Source of the DNA: an uncultured Pelagibacteraceae bacterium
Lineage (GTDB): Bacteria; Pseudomonadota; Alphaproteobacteria; Pelagibacterales; Pelagibacteraceae
Reading direction: 5' to 3'
DNA length: 64,000 bases
NCBI GenBank assembly: GCA_902540275.1
Contig: CACBMB010000004.1
Location: 1-64,000, forward strand
The notes beneath the pieces are model-generated. The model did no database searches. It was given only the letters and a program-made list of their open reading frames with translations, and had not been told where the DNA came from. Shown one piece after another: positions 1-8,184 of this stretch. The stretch's first letter is position 1, and the number at the start of each line of letters is the position of its first letter. Both the position numbers and the translations under genes were made by a program.

Positions 1-894
1 ATTTCAAATACAAAAAAAATTTCCTTAACAAGGAATGTAGATCAAACTAAATTTGATCAAAAAATTTTAGTAACTAAACTAAACAAAAAAATTATTTACT
101 CTGAAAGTATAATAATGCAAAGTTTATATAAATCTGCAATGAAACAAAAAATACCTGTAAATACTATTATTGAATTTGCTCGTATTTATGGTTTTCAAGT
201 TGATTTTCAAAGAGACATCAAAAAGAGAGATAGTTTTCAAATCATGTATGAGGCATTTACGAATGATAAAGATATAGTAATTGAGACAGGTAATATTATT
301 TTTGCAAATCTTAAATTAAGTGGTGAAAATAATTCATTATATTATTTTGATAAAAAAGGATCTGAAGGTCATTACGACAAGAGTGGAAAAAGTGTTAAAA
401 AAGCGTTAATGAAAACACCAATTAATGGTGCAAGACTTTCTTCCCCTTTTGGAATGAGAAAACATCCTATTGATGGTTTTAATAAAATGCACAAAGGAAC
501 AGATTTTGCTGCACCAATGGGAACTCCAATAATGGCATCTGGGGATGGGATAATTAAAAAAGCTGGCTGGTGTGGCGGTGGTGGAAATTGTATTGTCATC
601 AGACATAATTCAACTTATCAAACTGTTTATGCCCACATGTCAAAATTTGCTAGTGGTATGAAAAAGGGAATAAGAGTTAAACAAGGTCAGATTATTGGAT
701 TTGTTGGCTCTACAGGAAAATCTACAGGACCACATTTGCATTATGAAGTTATAGTTAATGGAAAAAAAATAAATTCACAAACTCTTAAATTGCCTTCAGG
801 TAAAATTTTAAAAGGAGAAAACAGAAAATTATTTGAAACAAAAAAAATTAAACTAGATGTTTTAAAATCAGAAAAAATTCTTGGCTTAAATTAA
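1..894 (+). CDS. M23 family metallopeptidase (LytM/NlpD-like), 5'-truncated by window edge
   Basis: Likely periplasmic peptidoglycan endopeptidase or divisome activator that acts on cell-wall cross-links. The ORF track starts at 115, but the same frame is open back to base 1 with no stop, so the gene very probably begins outside the window. The C-terminal half is a clear LytM/M23 domain: HKGTDFAAP supplies the first zinc His and Asp (HxxxD), and TGPHLHYEV supplies the HxH ligand pair. The GTPI...GDG and YAHMSKF segments are typical of the fold. All zinc ligands are present, so it is probably catalytic rather than a degenerate activator. The upstream part resembles the region that precedes the domain in OapA/MepM-type proteins. 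It converges on the DUF4167 gene with a 4-nt gap. Confidence 0.88.
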   Translation: MSNTKKISLTRNVDQTKFDQKILVTKLNKKIIYSESIIMQSLYKSAMKQKIPVNTIIEFARIYGFQVDFQRDIKKRDSFQIMYEAFTNDKDIVIETGNIIFANLKLSGENNSLYYFDKKGSEGHYDKSGKSVKKALMKTPINGARLSSPFGMRKHPIDGFNKMHKGTDFAAPMGTPIMASGDGIIKKAGWCGGGGNCIVIRHNSTYQTVYAHMSKFASGMKKGIRVKQGQIIGFVGSTGKSTGPHLHYEVIVNGKKINSQTLKLPSGKILKGENRKLFETKKIKLDVLKSEKILGLN

Positions 895-898
895 TGAC

Positions 899-1306
899 CT
901 ATATTTGATTTGTATCTTTTGTGTCTTGAGATTTTTCTAAATTATTATCTTTGTTATTTTCGTTAATAATTATTTCTGCCTCTTTTTTTGGTGATAGATT
1001 TTCTGAAATTTTAGATTTATTATTAATTTCTTTTTCATCTAAAATTCTTGTAAAATGATCTGCATGTTGGAAGTAATTTTCAGATAAAATCTTATCGCCA
1101 TTAGAAAGTGCCTCTCTCGCTAAATTATTATATTTTTCGATTAATTTAGAGGCATTATGATTATTTCTTCCTGGAATTTTTCTTTGAAAATTTTCACTGT
1201 TTGAAAAAGAATTTTTAAATTTTGACCTATCGCCATTAGATTTAAATCCTCTGTCAGTTCTCCTAAAGTTGTTTCTTCTATTGTTATTATTTCTAAAAGT
1301 AACCAT
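899..1306 (-). CDS. DUF4167 domain-containing protein
   Basis: 135 aa. The N-terminus (residues 1-50) is Asn/Arg-rich and low-complexity, with NNNNRRNNFRR-type runs. A compact helical block follows (about residues 50-95) with the family signature around KLIEKYNNLAREALSNGD and ENYFQHADHF. The tail is acidic and Lys/Asn-rich. This layout is characteristic of alphaproteobacterial DUF4167, whose molecular function is unknown; the basic N-terminus suggests nucleic-acid binding (inference). It is the last gene of a leftward run prfA-prmC-DUF4167, 13 nt after prmC, the usual alphaproteobacterial neighbourhood. Confidence 0.85.
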   Translation of the reverse strand: MVTFRNNNNRRNNFRRTDRGFKSNGDRSKFKNSFSNSENFQRKIPGRNNHNASKLIEKYNNLAREALSNGDKILSENYFQHADHFTRILDEKEINNKSKISENLSPKKEAEIIINENNKDNNLEKSQDTKDTNQI

Positions 1307-1319
1307 AATTAATGTCTCG

Positions 1320-2162
1320 TTATATTTTTGTACAAACTATGCATCTGTCATTTTTTGAATAATCTTTTAAAATTTTATTTATATAAAATCCTCTATCTTT
1401 CAGTAAGCTCGTAACTTTATTTTTTTGATCAAAAGCTATCTCTAAAAAAAATTTTCCGTTTTTTTTTATCAGCTCAGATGACTTATTAATAACTTTTCTG
1501 ATAACTGATATGCCATCTAATCCACCATCTAATGCTATTTTGGGCTCAAAATCTATTATATCTTTTTCCAAATATTGTAAATCAATTTTATTAATATATG
1601 GAGGATTTGATATAATTAAATCATATTTGCCGAAATTAAAATTGTCAATATCAGATTTAAAAAATTTGGTCTTGTTAAATAAATTAAGATTTAAAGTATT
1701 TTTTTTGCAAATACTGATACATTTTTGATTTATATCAATACCTACACCATAAAAATTTGGCCTTTCCTTTAAAACAGATAGTAATAAACATCCTGATCCA
1801 ACACCAATATCTAATATGTTAAATTTAGATCTATTTTTTGTAAACTCCAATATATGTTCCACAATCAACTCACTATCAGGTCTAGGTATTAAAGTATCTT
1901 TTGAAACTTCAAATTCATACTTCCAAAAATCTTTTTTTCCAATTAAATAAGCAATTGGTTTACCTTTCTCTCTTTGTTGAACCAGATAATTAAAATTATC
2001 AAAATCCTTTTCAGATATAATTTTATTCAAATTCATTATTATATAATTTCTGTCTTTTTTTATCACATTAGACATCAATATTTCAGAGTCTAAATTAGCA
2101 GATTTAATATTTTTCTTTTTCAATTTTAGATTAGCTTTGTTAATTGCGTTTTGAATATTCAT
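1320..2162 (-). CDS. prmC: Peptide chain release factor N5-glutamine methyltransferase
   Basis: 280 aa, normal length. PrmC methylates the Gln of the GGQ motif in RF1/RF2 using S-adenosylmethionine. The N-terminal helical domain is followed by a Rossmann methyltransferase domain: the SAM-binding stretch ILDIGVGSGCL is at about residues 117-127, and the family-defining catalytic loop ISNPPYI is near residue 185. It lies 4 nt downstream of prfA, which encodes its substrate, so enzyme and substrate are co-expressed. The ATG start fits the N-terminus of the family. Confidence 0.96.
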   Translation of the reverse strand: MNIQNAINKANLKLKKKNIKSANLDSEILMSNVIKKDRNYIIMNLNKIISEKDFDNFNYLVQQREKGKPIAYLIGKKDFWKYEFEVSKDTLIPRPDSELIVEHILEFTKNRSKFNILDIGVGSGCLLLSVLKERPNFYGVGIDINQKCISICKKNTLNLNLFNKTKFFKSDIDNFNFGKYDLIISNPPYINKIDLQYLEKDIIDFEPKIALDGGLDGISVIRKVINKSSELIKKNGKFFLEIAFDQKNKVTSLLKDRGFYINKILKDYSKNDRCIVCTKI

Positions 2163-2166
2163 AAAT

Positions 2167-3237
2167 TTAAAGTTGACTTAAACTTTCTTCTTGAGCTTGT
2201 AATGTTAAAGACTCTATCATTTCATCAAATACTTCCCCCTCTAAAAACTCATCCAATTTATGAAGAGTAAGATTAATTCTGTGATCTGTTACTCTTCCCT
2301 GAGGAAAATTATAAGTTCTTATTCTTTCAGATCTATCACCTGTTCCAATTTTACTTTTTCTGTCTTGAGATCTTTCTTTATCAATTCGTGATCTTTCTAA
2401 TTCATATAACCTTGATCTCAAAATTTTCATTCCTTTAGCTTTATTTTTGTGTTGAGATTTTTCATCTTGTTGAGATACAGATATGCCTGTTGGTATATGA
2501 GTAATTCTAACTGCACTATCTGTTGTATTAACTGATTGACCACCAGGACCACCAGCTCTAAAAACATCAACTCGTAGATCGGAGTCATTTATTTTTAAGT
2601 CTACTTCTTCAGCTTCAGGTAGAACTGCTACTGTCGCTGCTGAAGTATGAACTCTTCCTTGAGTTTCAGTATCAGGCACTCTTTGAACTCTATGCACGCC
2701 ACTTTCATATTTCAGAGTTGAATAGATATTGATACCTTTTATTGATGCAATTACTTCTTTTAATCCACCTGCTTCACTTTTTGAAATAGAAATTATTTCT
2801 AAAGACCATTTTTTTTTGTGACTAACCTTTTCATACATTTTAAACAAATCACCAGCAAATAAACTTGCCTCAAGACCTCCTGTCCCGGCTCTAATTTCAA
2901 TAATAGCATTTTTTTTATCAGCTTCATCTTTCGGTAATAAGAATAATTTTAACTTTTTTTCACTTTTTTCATGTTGAATTTGTAAATCTTTAAGTTCGGT
3001 TGCAGCCATTTTTGACAACTCAGTATCAGTGCTCTGGTCAGCTAAAATTTTTTCTAATTCAGTTTTATTCTTTTCAAATGCAATATATTTTTTTGCATCA
3101 TTAATTATTTCATTTAAATCTGAATATTCTTTAGATTTTTCCGCAAAAATTTTTTTATCTATATTTCCAGAAGATAAATCTTTTTCAAGTGTCGAATGTT
3201 TAATAATTAGCTCTGTAACAGTTTTTTCTGGTATCAT
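2167..3237 (-). CDS. prfA: Peptide chain release factor 1
   Basis: 356 aa, the usual RF1 length. It recognises UAA/UAG stop codons and triggers peptidyl-tRNA hydrolysis. The catalytic loop [16 protein letters not shown] carries the GGQ motif, whose Gln is methylated by the neighbouring PrmC. The RF1 domain with [16 protein letters not shown] precedes it. The C-terminus shows the conserved [25 protein letters not shown] block. It starts 1 nt after the ispG stop codon, so it is translationally close-coupled in the ispG-prfA-prmC run. Confidence 0.97.
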   Translation of the reverse strand: MIPEKTVTELIIKHSTLEKDLSSGNIDKKIFAEKSKEYSDLNEIINDAKKYIAFEKNKTELEKILADQSTDTELSKMAATELKDLQIQHEKSEKKLKLFLLPKDEADKKNAIIEIRAGTGGLEASLFAGDLFKMYEKVSHKKKWSLEIISISKSEAGGLKEVIASIKGINIYSTLKYESGVHRVQRVPDTETQGRVHTSAATVAVLPEAEEVDLKINDSDLRVDVFRAGGPGGQSVNTTDSAVRITHIPTGISVSQQDEKSQHKNKAKGMKILRSRLYELERSRIDKERSQDRKSKIGTGDRSERIRTYNFPQGRVTDHRINLTLHKLDEFLEGEVFDEMIESLTLQAQEESLSQL

Positions 3238-3238
3238 T

Positions 3239-4336
3239 TTAGTTATTTTCTAAATCAGAAGCCTTTTTTTCAACTTCGTTTACAACTTTCTCAATCATAT
3301 CTTTTGTTAAAACTTTTTCTGACTGCACTCCTGACAAATACAGCATATTATTTCCTTTTTTACCCCCAGTTATTCCCACATCAGTCAATGCTGCTTCACC
3401 TGGACCATTAACAACACATCCTATTACTGATAGTGTTATTGGAGTTTTTATGTGAGAAAGTTTTTGTTCTAACAATTTAACAGTTTCAATTACTTGAAAA
3501 CCTTGTCTTGCACAAGAAGGGCATGAAATTATTTTTACTCCTCTTTCCCTTAAATTAAGAGATTTTAGAATCTCATTTCCAATTTTTACTTCTTTGACTG
3601 GGTCATCTGATAACGAAACTCTGATTGTATCTCCTATTCCATCTAATAGTAACGTTCCTAATCCAATCGACGATTTTATACTTCCAGAAATAAAGCCACC
3701 CGCTTCAGTAATTCCTAAATGAAGCGGATAATTAGTCACCTTTGATAACTGACGATAAGCTTCTATTGATAAAAAAACATCTGATGATTTTACGCTAATT
3801 TTTAAGTTACGAAAATTCTCATCTTCTAGTATTTTTATATTTCTTAATGCACTTTCAACTAATGCTTCAGGACAAGGTTCCTTGAATTTCTCTAAAATAT
3901 CTTTTTCTAAAGACCCTGCATTTACACCTACTCTGATTGAGCAATTGTTATCTTTTGCAGCTTTAACAACTTCTTTGATTTTTTCCTTACTACCAATATT
4001 TCCAGGGTTTATTCTTAAACAGCTAGCGCCACTCTCTGCTGCTTCAATTGCTCTTTTATAATGAAAATGTATATCCGCAATAATCGGTACATCAACATGT
4101 TTAATAATTTCTTTTAATGATTTAGATGATAACTCATCTGGGCACGAAACTCTTACTATATCAGCCCCCTCACTGTGTATTTCATTTATTTGTTTTATTG
4201 TACCTTTAACATCCGTGGTTAATGTATTAGTCATTGATTGCACTGAAATAGGATTATTTCCACCTACTTTTACTTTACCAACACTAATTTCTTTCGTTTT
4301 TCTTCTTTTGATATCTCTAAAAGGTCTAATACTCAT
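3239..4336 (-). CDS. ispG: 4-hydroxy-3-methylbut-2-en-1-yl diphosphate synthase (flavodoxin)
   Basis: 365 aa. IspG (GcpE) is the [4Fe-4S] enzyme of the non-mevalonate (MEP) isoprenoid pathway that converts MEcPP to HMBPP. The N-terminal TIM-barrel domain begins with [15 protein letters not shown]. The cluster-binding cysteines are visible as [11 protein letters not shown] and, later, [12 protein letters not shown], the bacterial short-form arrangement. The gene starts 2 nt after lysC ends. Its presence implies that isoprenoids are made by the MEP route. Confidence 0.97.
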   Translation of the reverse strand: MSIRPFRDIKRRKTKEISVGKVKVGGNNPISVQSMTNTLTTDVKGTIKQINEIHSEGADIVRVSCPDELSSKSLKEIIKHVDVPIIADIHFHYKRAIEAAESGASCLRINPGNIGSKEKIKEVVKAAKDNNCSIRVGVNAGSLEKDILEKFKEPCPEALVESALRNIKILEDENFRNLKISVKSSDVFLSIEAYRQLSKVTNYPLHLGITEAGGFISGSIKSSIGLGTLLLDGIGDTIRVSLSDDPVKEVKIGNEILKSLNLRERGVKIISCPSCARQGFQVIETVKLLEQKLSHIKTPITLSVIGCVVNGPGEAALTDVGITGGKKGNNMLYLSGVQSEKVLTKDMIEKVVNEVEKKASDLENN

Positions 4337-4338
4337 TT

Positions 4339-5553
4339 TTAATTATCCAATTCGAATTCTTTATGTAATGCTATCAATGCTTTTTTTGTATCTTTTTTAT
4401 CAATTAGAACTGAAATTTTTATCTCAGATGTCGAAATCACTTGAATATTTATTTTTTTGTTTGCTAAAGATTGAAACATCCTAAAAGTTACACCAGGAGT
4501 TGTAATCATTCCAACACCAATTACAGAAATTTTTGAAACATTTTTTTTTAACAATAATTTTCTAAAATTAATATTTTTATTTGATTCAATGATTTTTTTT
4601 GTTTTATTTAAATCTTCTGTTTTAATTGTAAATGTTAAATCTGTTTCTTTTCCATTTGCAGAAATATTTTGGACAACCATATCAACATTAATTGAATTTT
4701 TTGAAAGTGGTTTAAAAATAGCAGCTGCAACTCCGGGTTTATCTTTGACTCCAATAAGTGAAACCTTTGAGTCATTTTGAGTAGAAGAAATTCCCGTAAC
4801 AATTTTATTATTTATTATATTTGATCTTTTTGTAATTAATGTTCCAGATTTTTTAATAAATGATGACCTTACCTCAATATTAATTCTATTTAATCTTGCA
4901 TCTTGTATAGATACAGGTTGCATAACTTTAGCACCAAGTGAGGCCATCTCTAACATTTCCTCATATGATATTACTTTAATTTTCTTTGCTTTATTCAATT
5001 TTTTCGGATCTGTTGTATATACTCCTTCTACATCAGTATAAATTATACATCTTTCAGCTTTAAAAAATTTTGCAATCATTATTGCACTTGCATCAGATCC
5101 ACCACGACCAATAGTTGTAACTCTATTCTGATCACTTATACCTTGGAATCCAGTTATTATTGGAATACCACTTTCTCTCAAATATTTGGTTATTCTATTT
5201 TTATAAATTTGATTAATTCTTGAATTCTTGTGTGGTCCTTTTGTAACTATTGGAATTTGCCAAGACAGCCAAGATCTAGATTTATATCCTTTATAAATTA
5301 ATCTTCCAGCCAACAAAGAACAAGCTATTTGTTCACCAGATGAAACTAGCACATCGTATTCCGCTTCTGAAAAATTTTTACTAATTTTTTTTGATTTTTT
5401 TATAAGTTCATTTGTCACACCACTCATTGCTGATGAGATAACAATTACTTTATATCTTTTTTTTAAATAACTACTTATAATATCTGCAACTTTTTTGATT
5501 TTCTCAATTGTTCCTACTGAAGTACCACCAAACTTTAATACTACAATTTTCAT
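4339..5553 (-). CDS. lysC: Aspartate kinase
   Basis: 404 aa monofunctional aspartokinase, the first committed step to lysine, threonine, methionine and diaminopimelate. It begins with the kinase signature [11 protein letters not shown] and contains the aspartate-binding block [12 protein letters not shown]. The C-terminal third has two ACT regulatory domains (about residues 265-400; [16 protein letters not shown] and [14 protein letters not shown]), implying feedback inhibition by lysine and/or threonine. Its ATG is divergent from ubiG across a 68-nt gap. It feeds the dapD/dapE steps also present in this window. Confidence 0.96.
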   Translation of the reverse strand: MKIVVLKFGGTSVGTIEKIKKVADIISSYLKKRYKVIVISSAMSGVTNELIKKSKKISKNFSEAEYDVLVSSGEQIACSLLAGRLIYKGYKSRSWLSWQIPIVTKGPHKNSRINQIYKNRITKYLRESGIPIITGFQGISDQNRVTTIGRGGSDASAIMIAKFFKAERCIIYTDVEGVYTTDPKKLNKAKKIKVISYEEMLEMASLGAKVMQPVSIQDARLNRINIEVRSSFIKKSGTLITKRSNIINNKIVTGISSTQNDSKVSLIGVKDKPGVAAAIFKPLSKNSINVDMVVQNISANGKETDLTFTIKTEDLNKTKKIIESNKNINFRKLLLKKNVSKISVIGVGMITTPGVTFRMFQSLANKKINIQVISTSEIKISVLIDKKDTKKALIALHKEFELDN

Positions 5554-5580
5554 GATAATATTTTTTTTATAATTTAAAAT

Positions 5581-5609
5581 TTGTTGATAAAATACATCTT
5601 AAATATAAA
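5581..5609 (+). promoter_or_regulatory. Putative sigma70-type promoter for ubiG
   Basis: In the lysC/ubiG divergent gap, TTGTTG (5581-5586) and TATAAA (5604-5609) are separated by exactly 17 nt. The predicted start would be about 6 nt upstream of the ubiG ATG, giving a nearly leaderless transcript. This is an inference from consensus match in AT-rich DNA, where chance TATAAA matches are common. Confidence 0.4.
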
Positions 5610-5621
5610 GTCAACTTACTT

Positions 5622-6350
5622 ATGAAAAGTAACACAATTAATAAAAAAGAAATAGAAAAATTTTCTAAAATGGCTGAAGAATGGTGGGATCCACAAGGAA
5701 AGTTTAAACCTTTACACAAATTTAATCCCATTAGAATTGCATACATTAAAGACAATATAATTGAAACTTTAAAACTTAAAAATAAAAAAAAACCTCTAGA
5801 AAAAGTTAAAATTTTAGATATTGGATGTGGGGGTGGTCTTCTAACTGAACCCATGAAGAGATTGGGTGCAAATATTACTGGTATTGATGCCTCAAAACGA
5901 AACATAGAAATTGCAAAACTTCATGCAAAAAAAAATAATCTCGGAATTAATTATATATGTACATCTCCCGAAAATTTCAAAGACAGTGTTAAATTTGATG
6001 TAATACTCAATATGGAAATTGTAGAACATGTAGAAAATGTTGAGCTTTTTCTTGCCTCTTGCTCAAAGCTCTTGAAAAAAAATGGAATTATGTTCGTTGC
6101 AACTTTAAATAAAACTTTAAAATCATATTTATTTGCAATAATTGGTGCTGAATACTTTTTACGTTGGCTTCCGATTGGAACTCATGACTGGGAAAAGTTT
6201 GTAAAACCAGATGACTTAATTTCTATTTTAGAAAAAAATAATCTAAAAATTGATTCTTTAGATGGAATGAAATTCAATATTATAAGTAATGAATGGAAAA
6301 TTAGTTCAGATAAATCTGTAAATTACATAGGAAAATTTATAAAAAATTAA
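5622..6350 (+). CDS. ubiG: Ubiquinone biosynthesis O-methyltransferase
   Basis: 242 aa. UbiG performs both O-methylations of the ubiquinone ring using S-adenosylmethionine. The N-terminal family signature EEWWDPQGKFKPLHKFNPIR is followed by the Rossmann SAM-binding loop ILDIGCGGGLLTEPM and GIDAS, then MEIVEHVENVE, which is typical of UbiG/COQ3. Ubiquinone synthesis fits an aerobic alphaproteobacterium. The 3' end overlaps the convergent DUF1178 gene by 4 nt. Confidence 0.96.
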   Translation: MKSNTINKKEIEKFSKMAEEWWDPQGKFKPLHKFNPIRIAYIKDNIIETLKLKNKKKPLEKVKILDIGCGGGLLTEPMKRLGANITGIDASKRNIEIAKLHAKKNNLGINYICTSPENFKDSVKFDVILNMEIVEHVENVELFLASCSKLLKKNGIMFVATLNKTLKSYLFAIIGAEYFLRWLPIGTHDWEKFVKPDDLISILEKNNLKIDSLDGMKFNIISNEWKISSDKSVNYIGKFIKN

Positions 6351-6775
6351 TGTTTCTTATTTTCAATCCAAGGCAATGTTGACGCTTCAATACCTTCTTC
6401 TTTGAGTTCTTTAATTTCATTATTTGATGCTAAACCATAAATACCTTTGGTTTTCTTCTTATTATTATAGTAAATAGATCTTGCTTCGTAAGCAAAATTT
6501 TTGCCAACATAGTCAAAATTTTTTTTTATAAAGTTTTGATATTCATTAATTTTTTTATAGAATTCCTTAATTTTTCTTTTACTTAAATCAGTTTTTTTAG
6601 ATGAAGCTGGTTTCATTAATTTTGGTGCCATCAAACTTTTTTGAATTTTTTTTGATTTACAATTGTGACAGCTTAAAAAATTTTTTTTTTTTAATTTTTC
6701 ATATTCTTTAGAAGAAGCGAACCAGCTATCAAAAGAAAATTCACAATTTTTACATACTAAATTATACTTAATCAT
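6347..6775 (-). CDS. DUF1178 family protein
   Basis: 142 aa. The N-terminal treble-clef-like zinc-binding pattern has CKNC at residues 9-12 and CHNC at about residues 36-39, flanking the FDSWFASSKEYEKL segment diagnostic of DUF1178. The C-terminal block RSIYYNNKKKTKGIYGLA...EEGIEASTLPWI matches the conserved 'RpIhG-A...EgI-v-pLP' region of the family. Function is unknown; the family is widespread in Alphaproteobacteria. It is a single gene between ubiG (convergent, 4-nt overlap) and argJ (42-nt gap). Confidence 0.9.
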   Translation of the reverse strand: MIKYNLVCKNCEFSFDSWFASSKEYEKLKKKNFLSCHNCKSKKIQKSLMAPKLMKPASSKKTDLSKRKIKEFYKKINEYQNFIKKNFDYVGKNFAYEARSIYYNNKKKTKGIYGLASNNEIKELKEEGIEASTLPWIENKKH

Positions 6776-6817
6776 AATGAACAGTTAATTATTATTTTTT
6801 TTAATTCAAGATTATTT

Positions 6818-8119
6818 TTAACTTCTATAATCGGCGTTAATTTCTATATACTTTTTCGTAAGATCCATTGTATAAGCTGTAAAATTTTTTGAACCTTTCG
6901 AAATATCAACAATTATATCAATAGTATCATGTTTCATGTAATCAGCTGCATCAAACTCATTATAATTGAAGTTTAATTTTCCATTTTGAATAATAACTAT
7001 ATTGCCAAATTTTATTGTTAATTTATCAAAATTAATTGGAACCCCGGCTTTTCCTATTGACATTATTATTCTGCCCCAGTTTGGATCTTCCCCGGCTATT
7101 GCAGTTTTTACTAATGGAGAATTGGCAATTGATAAAGCAATTTTTTTTCCATCGCTTTCAGTTTTGCAATTTAAAACATTTATAGAAATAAATTTAGACG
7201 CTCCCTCTCCATCAGCAACTACTCTTTTAGCTAAATTTAATAAAACTTTATTTAATGCATTATCAAATTCTTTAATCTTTTCATCATTAATATTTTTAAC
7301 TTTTACATGTTTAGATTTTCCGGTAGAGAAAATTGTGACCATATCGTTGGTACTTGTATCTCCATCACAACTAATTGCATTAAATGTCGTAGAAATATTC
7401 TTCTTTAAAAGTTTTTTAAGTAAATTGTTTGGTAAGTCTGCATCAGTAAAGACATATCCCAAAGTTGTTGCCATATTTGGCTGGATCATTCCTGATCCTT
7501 TTGCTAAACCAAATATTTTCACTTTATTATTTCCAATTGAACATTCTTCCATAGCCATTTTTGGTTGAGTATCTGTTGTCATAATGCCAAGCGCAGCCTT
7601 CATCCAAATATATTTATTTTGGGTATATTTAATTTTAGATACTAATTCAGGTATTTTATCTTTTATTTTTGTTTCTGGAAAAGGCTCTCCTATTGTACCG
7701 GTACATCCAAAAAGAATATCTTTGGGCTTTATCTTTCTTGGAACATCTTCATCATCTTTTTGTTTTTCAGATAATTTTTCAGAGACAATCTCAGCTATTT
7801 TTTCTAAACTTTTATAACCTTGCTTGCCAGTGAAACAATTTGCATTTCTGGTGTTTACAATTAAAGAAAATACTTTTTTATTTTTTTGATTTAAATTCCA
7901 TTTAATATTCTCTGACACTATTTTTGATTGAGTATAAACTGATGCAAAATTTGCACCTTGTCTGAAGTAAAACATGACTAAATCGTCTCTAGAATTATTA
8001 TATAAATTTGCACTTACACTTGAGATAGATACTCCATCAATATGGTCTAAATCCTGAAAATCACCCATTCTTCTATTTTTTGATTTAGATGATAAAAAAT
8101 TACTTAAATTTATACCCAT
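6818..8119 (-). CDS. argJ: Bifunctional glutamate N-acetyltransferase / N-acetylglutamate synthase
   Basis: 433 aa. ArgJ transfers the acetyl group from N-acetylornithine to glutamate (recycling arginine pathway), and many members also use acetyl-CoA. The self-cleavage site is recognisable in KGSGMIQPNMATTLGYVFTDA: the catalytic Thr in 'MAT' is conserved, although the usual ATML is ATTL here. Other family blocks are CDGDTSTNDM and GEDPNWGRI. Arginine genes argB, argD and argF are elsewhere in the window, with no sign of argE, consistent with the cyclic pathway. Confidence 0.95.
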   Translation of the reverse strand: MGINLSNFLSSKSKNRRMGDFQDLDHIDGVSISSVSANLYNNSRDDLVMFYFRQGANFASVYTQSKIVSENIKWNLNQKNKKVFSLIVNTRNANCFTGKQGYKSLEKIAEIVSEKLSEKQKDDEDVPRKIKPKDILFGCTGTIGEPFPETKIKDKIPELVSKIKYTQNKYIWMKAALGIMTTDTQPKMAMEECSIGNNKVKIFGLAKGSGMIQPNMATTLGYVFTDADLPNNLLKKLLKKNISTTFNAISCDGDTSTNDMVTIFSTGKSKHVKVKNINDEKIKEFDNALNKVLLNLAKRVVADGEGASKFISINVLNCKTESDGKKIALSIANSPLVKTAIAGEDPNWGRIIMSIGKAGVPINFDKLTIKFGNIVIIQNGKLNFNYNEFDAADYMKHDTIDIIVDISKGSKNFTAYTMDLTKKYIEINADYRS

Positions 8120-8184
8120 AGTATTTAAAAAAATTATTTAATAATTATATTAAAGGTTATAAGTAAATAATAAATCAAAATTTA

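Noticed and set aside
7002-7568. 188-aa ORF on the + strand inside argJ
   Set aside because: It is the antisense shadow of argJ; hydrophobic low-complexity translation with no motifs, while argJ has a full set of family motifs.
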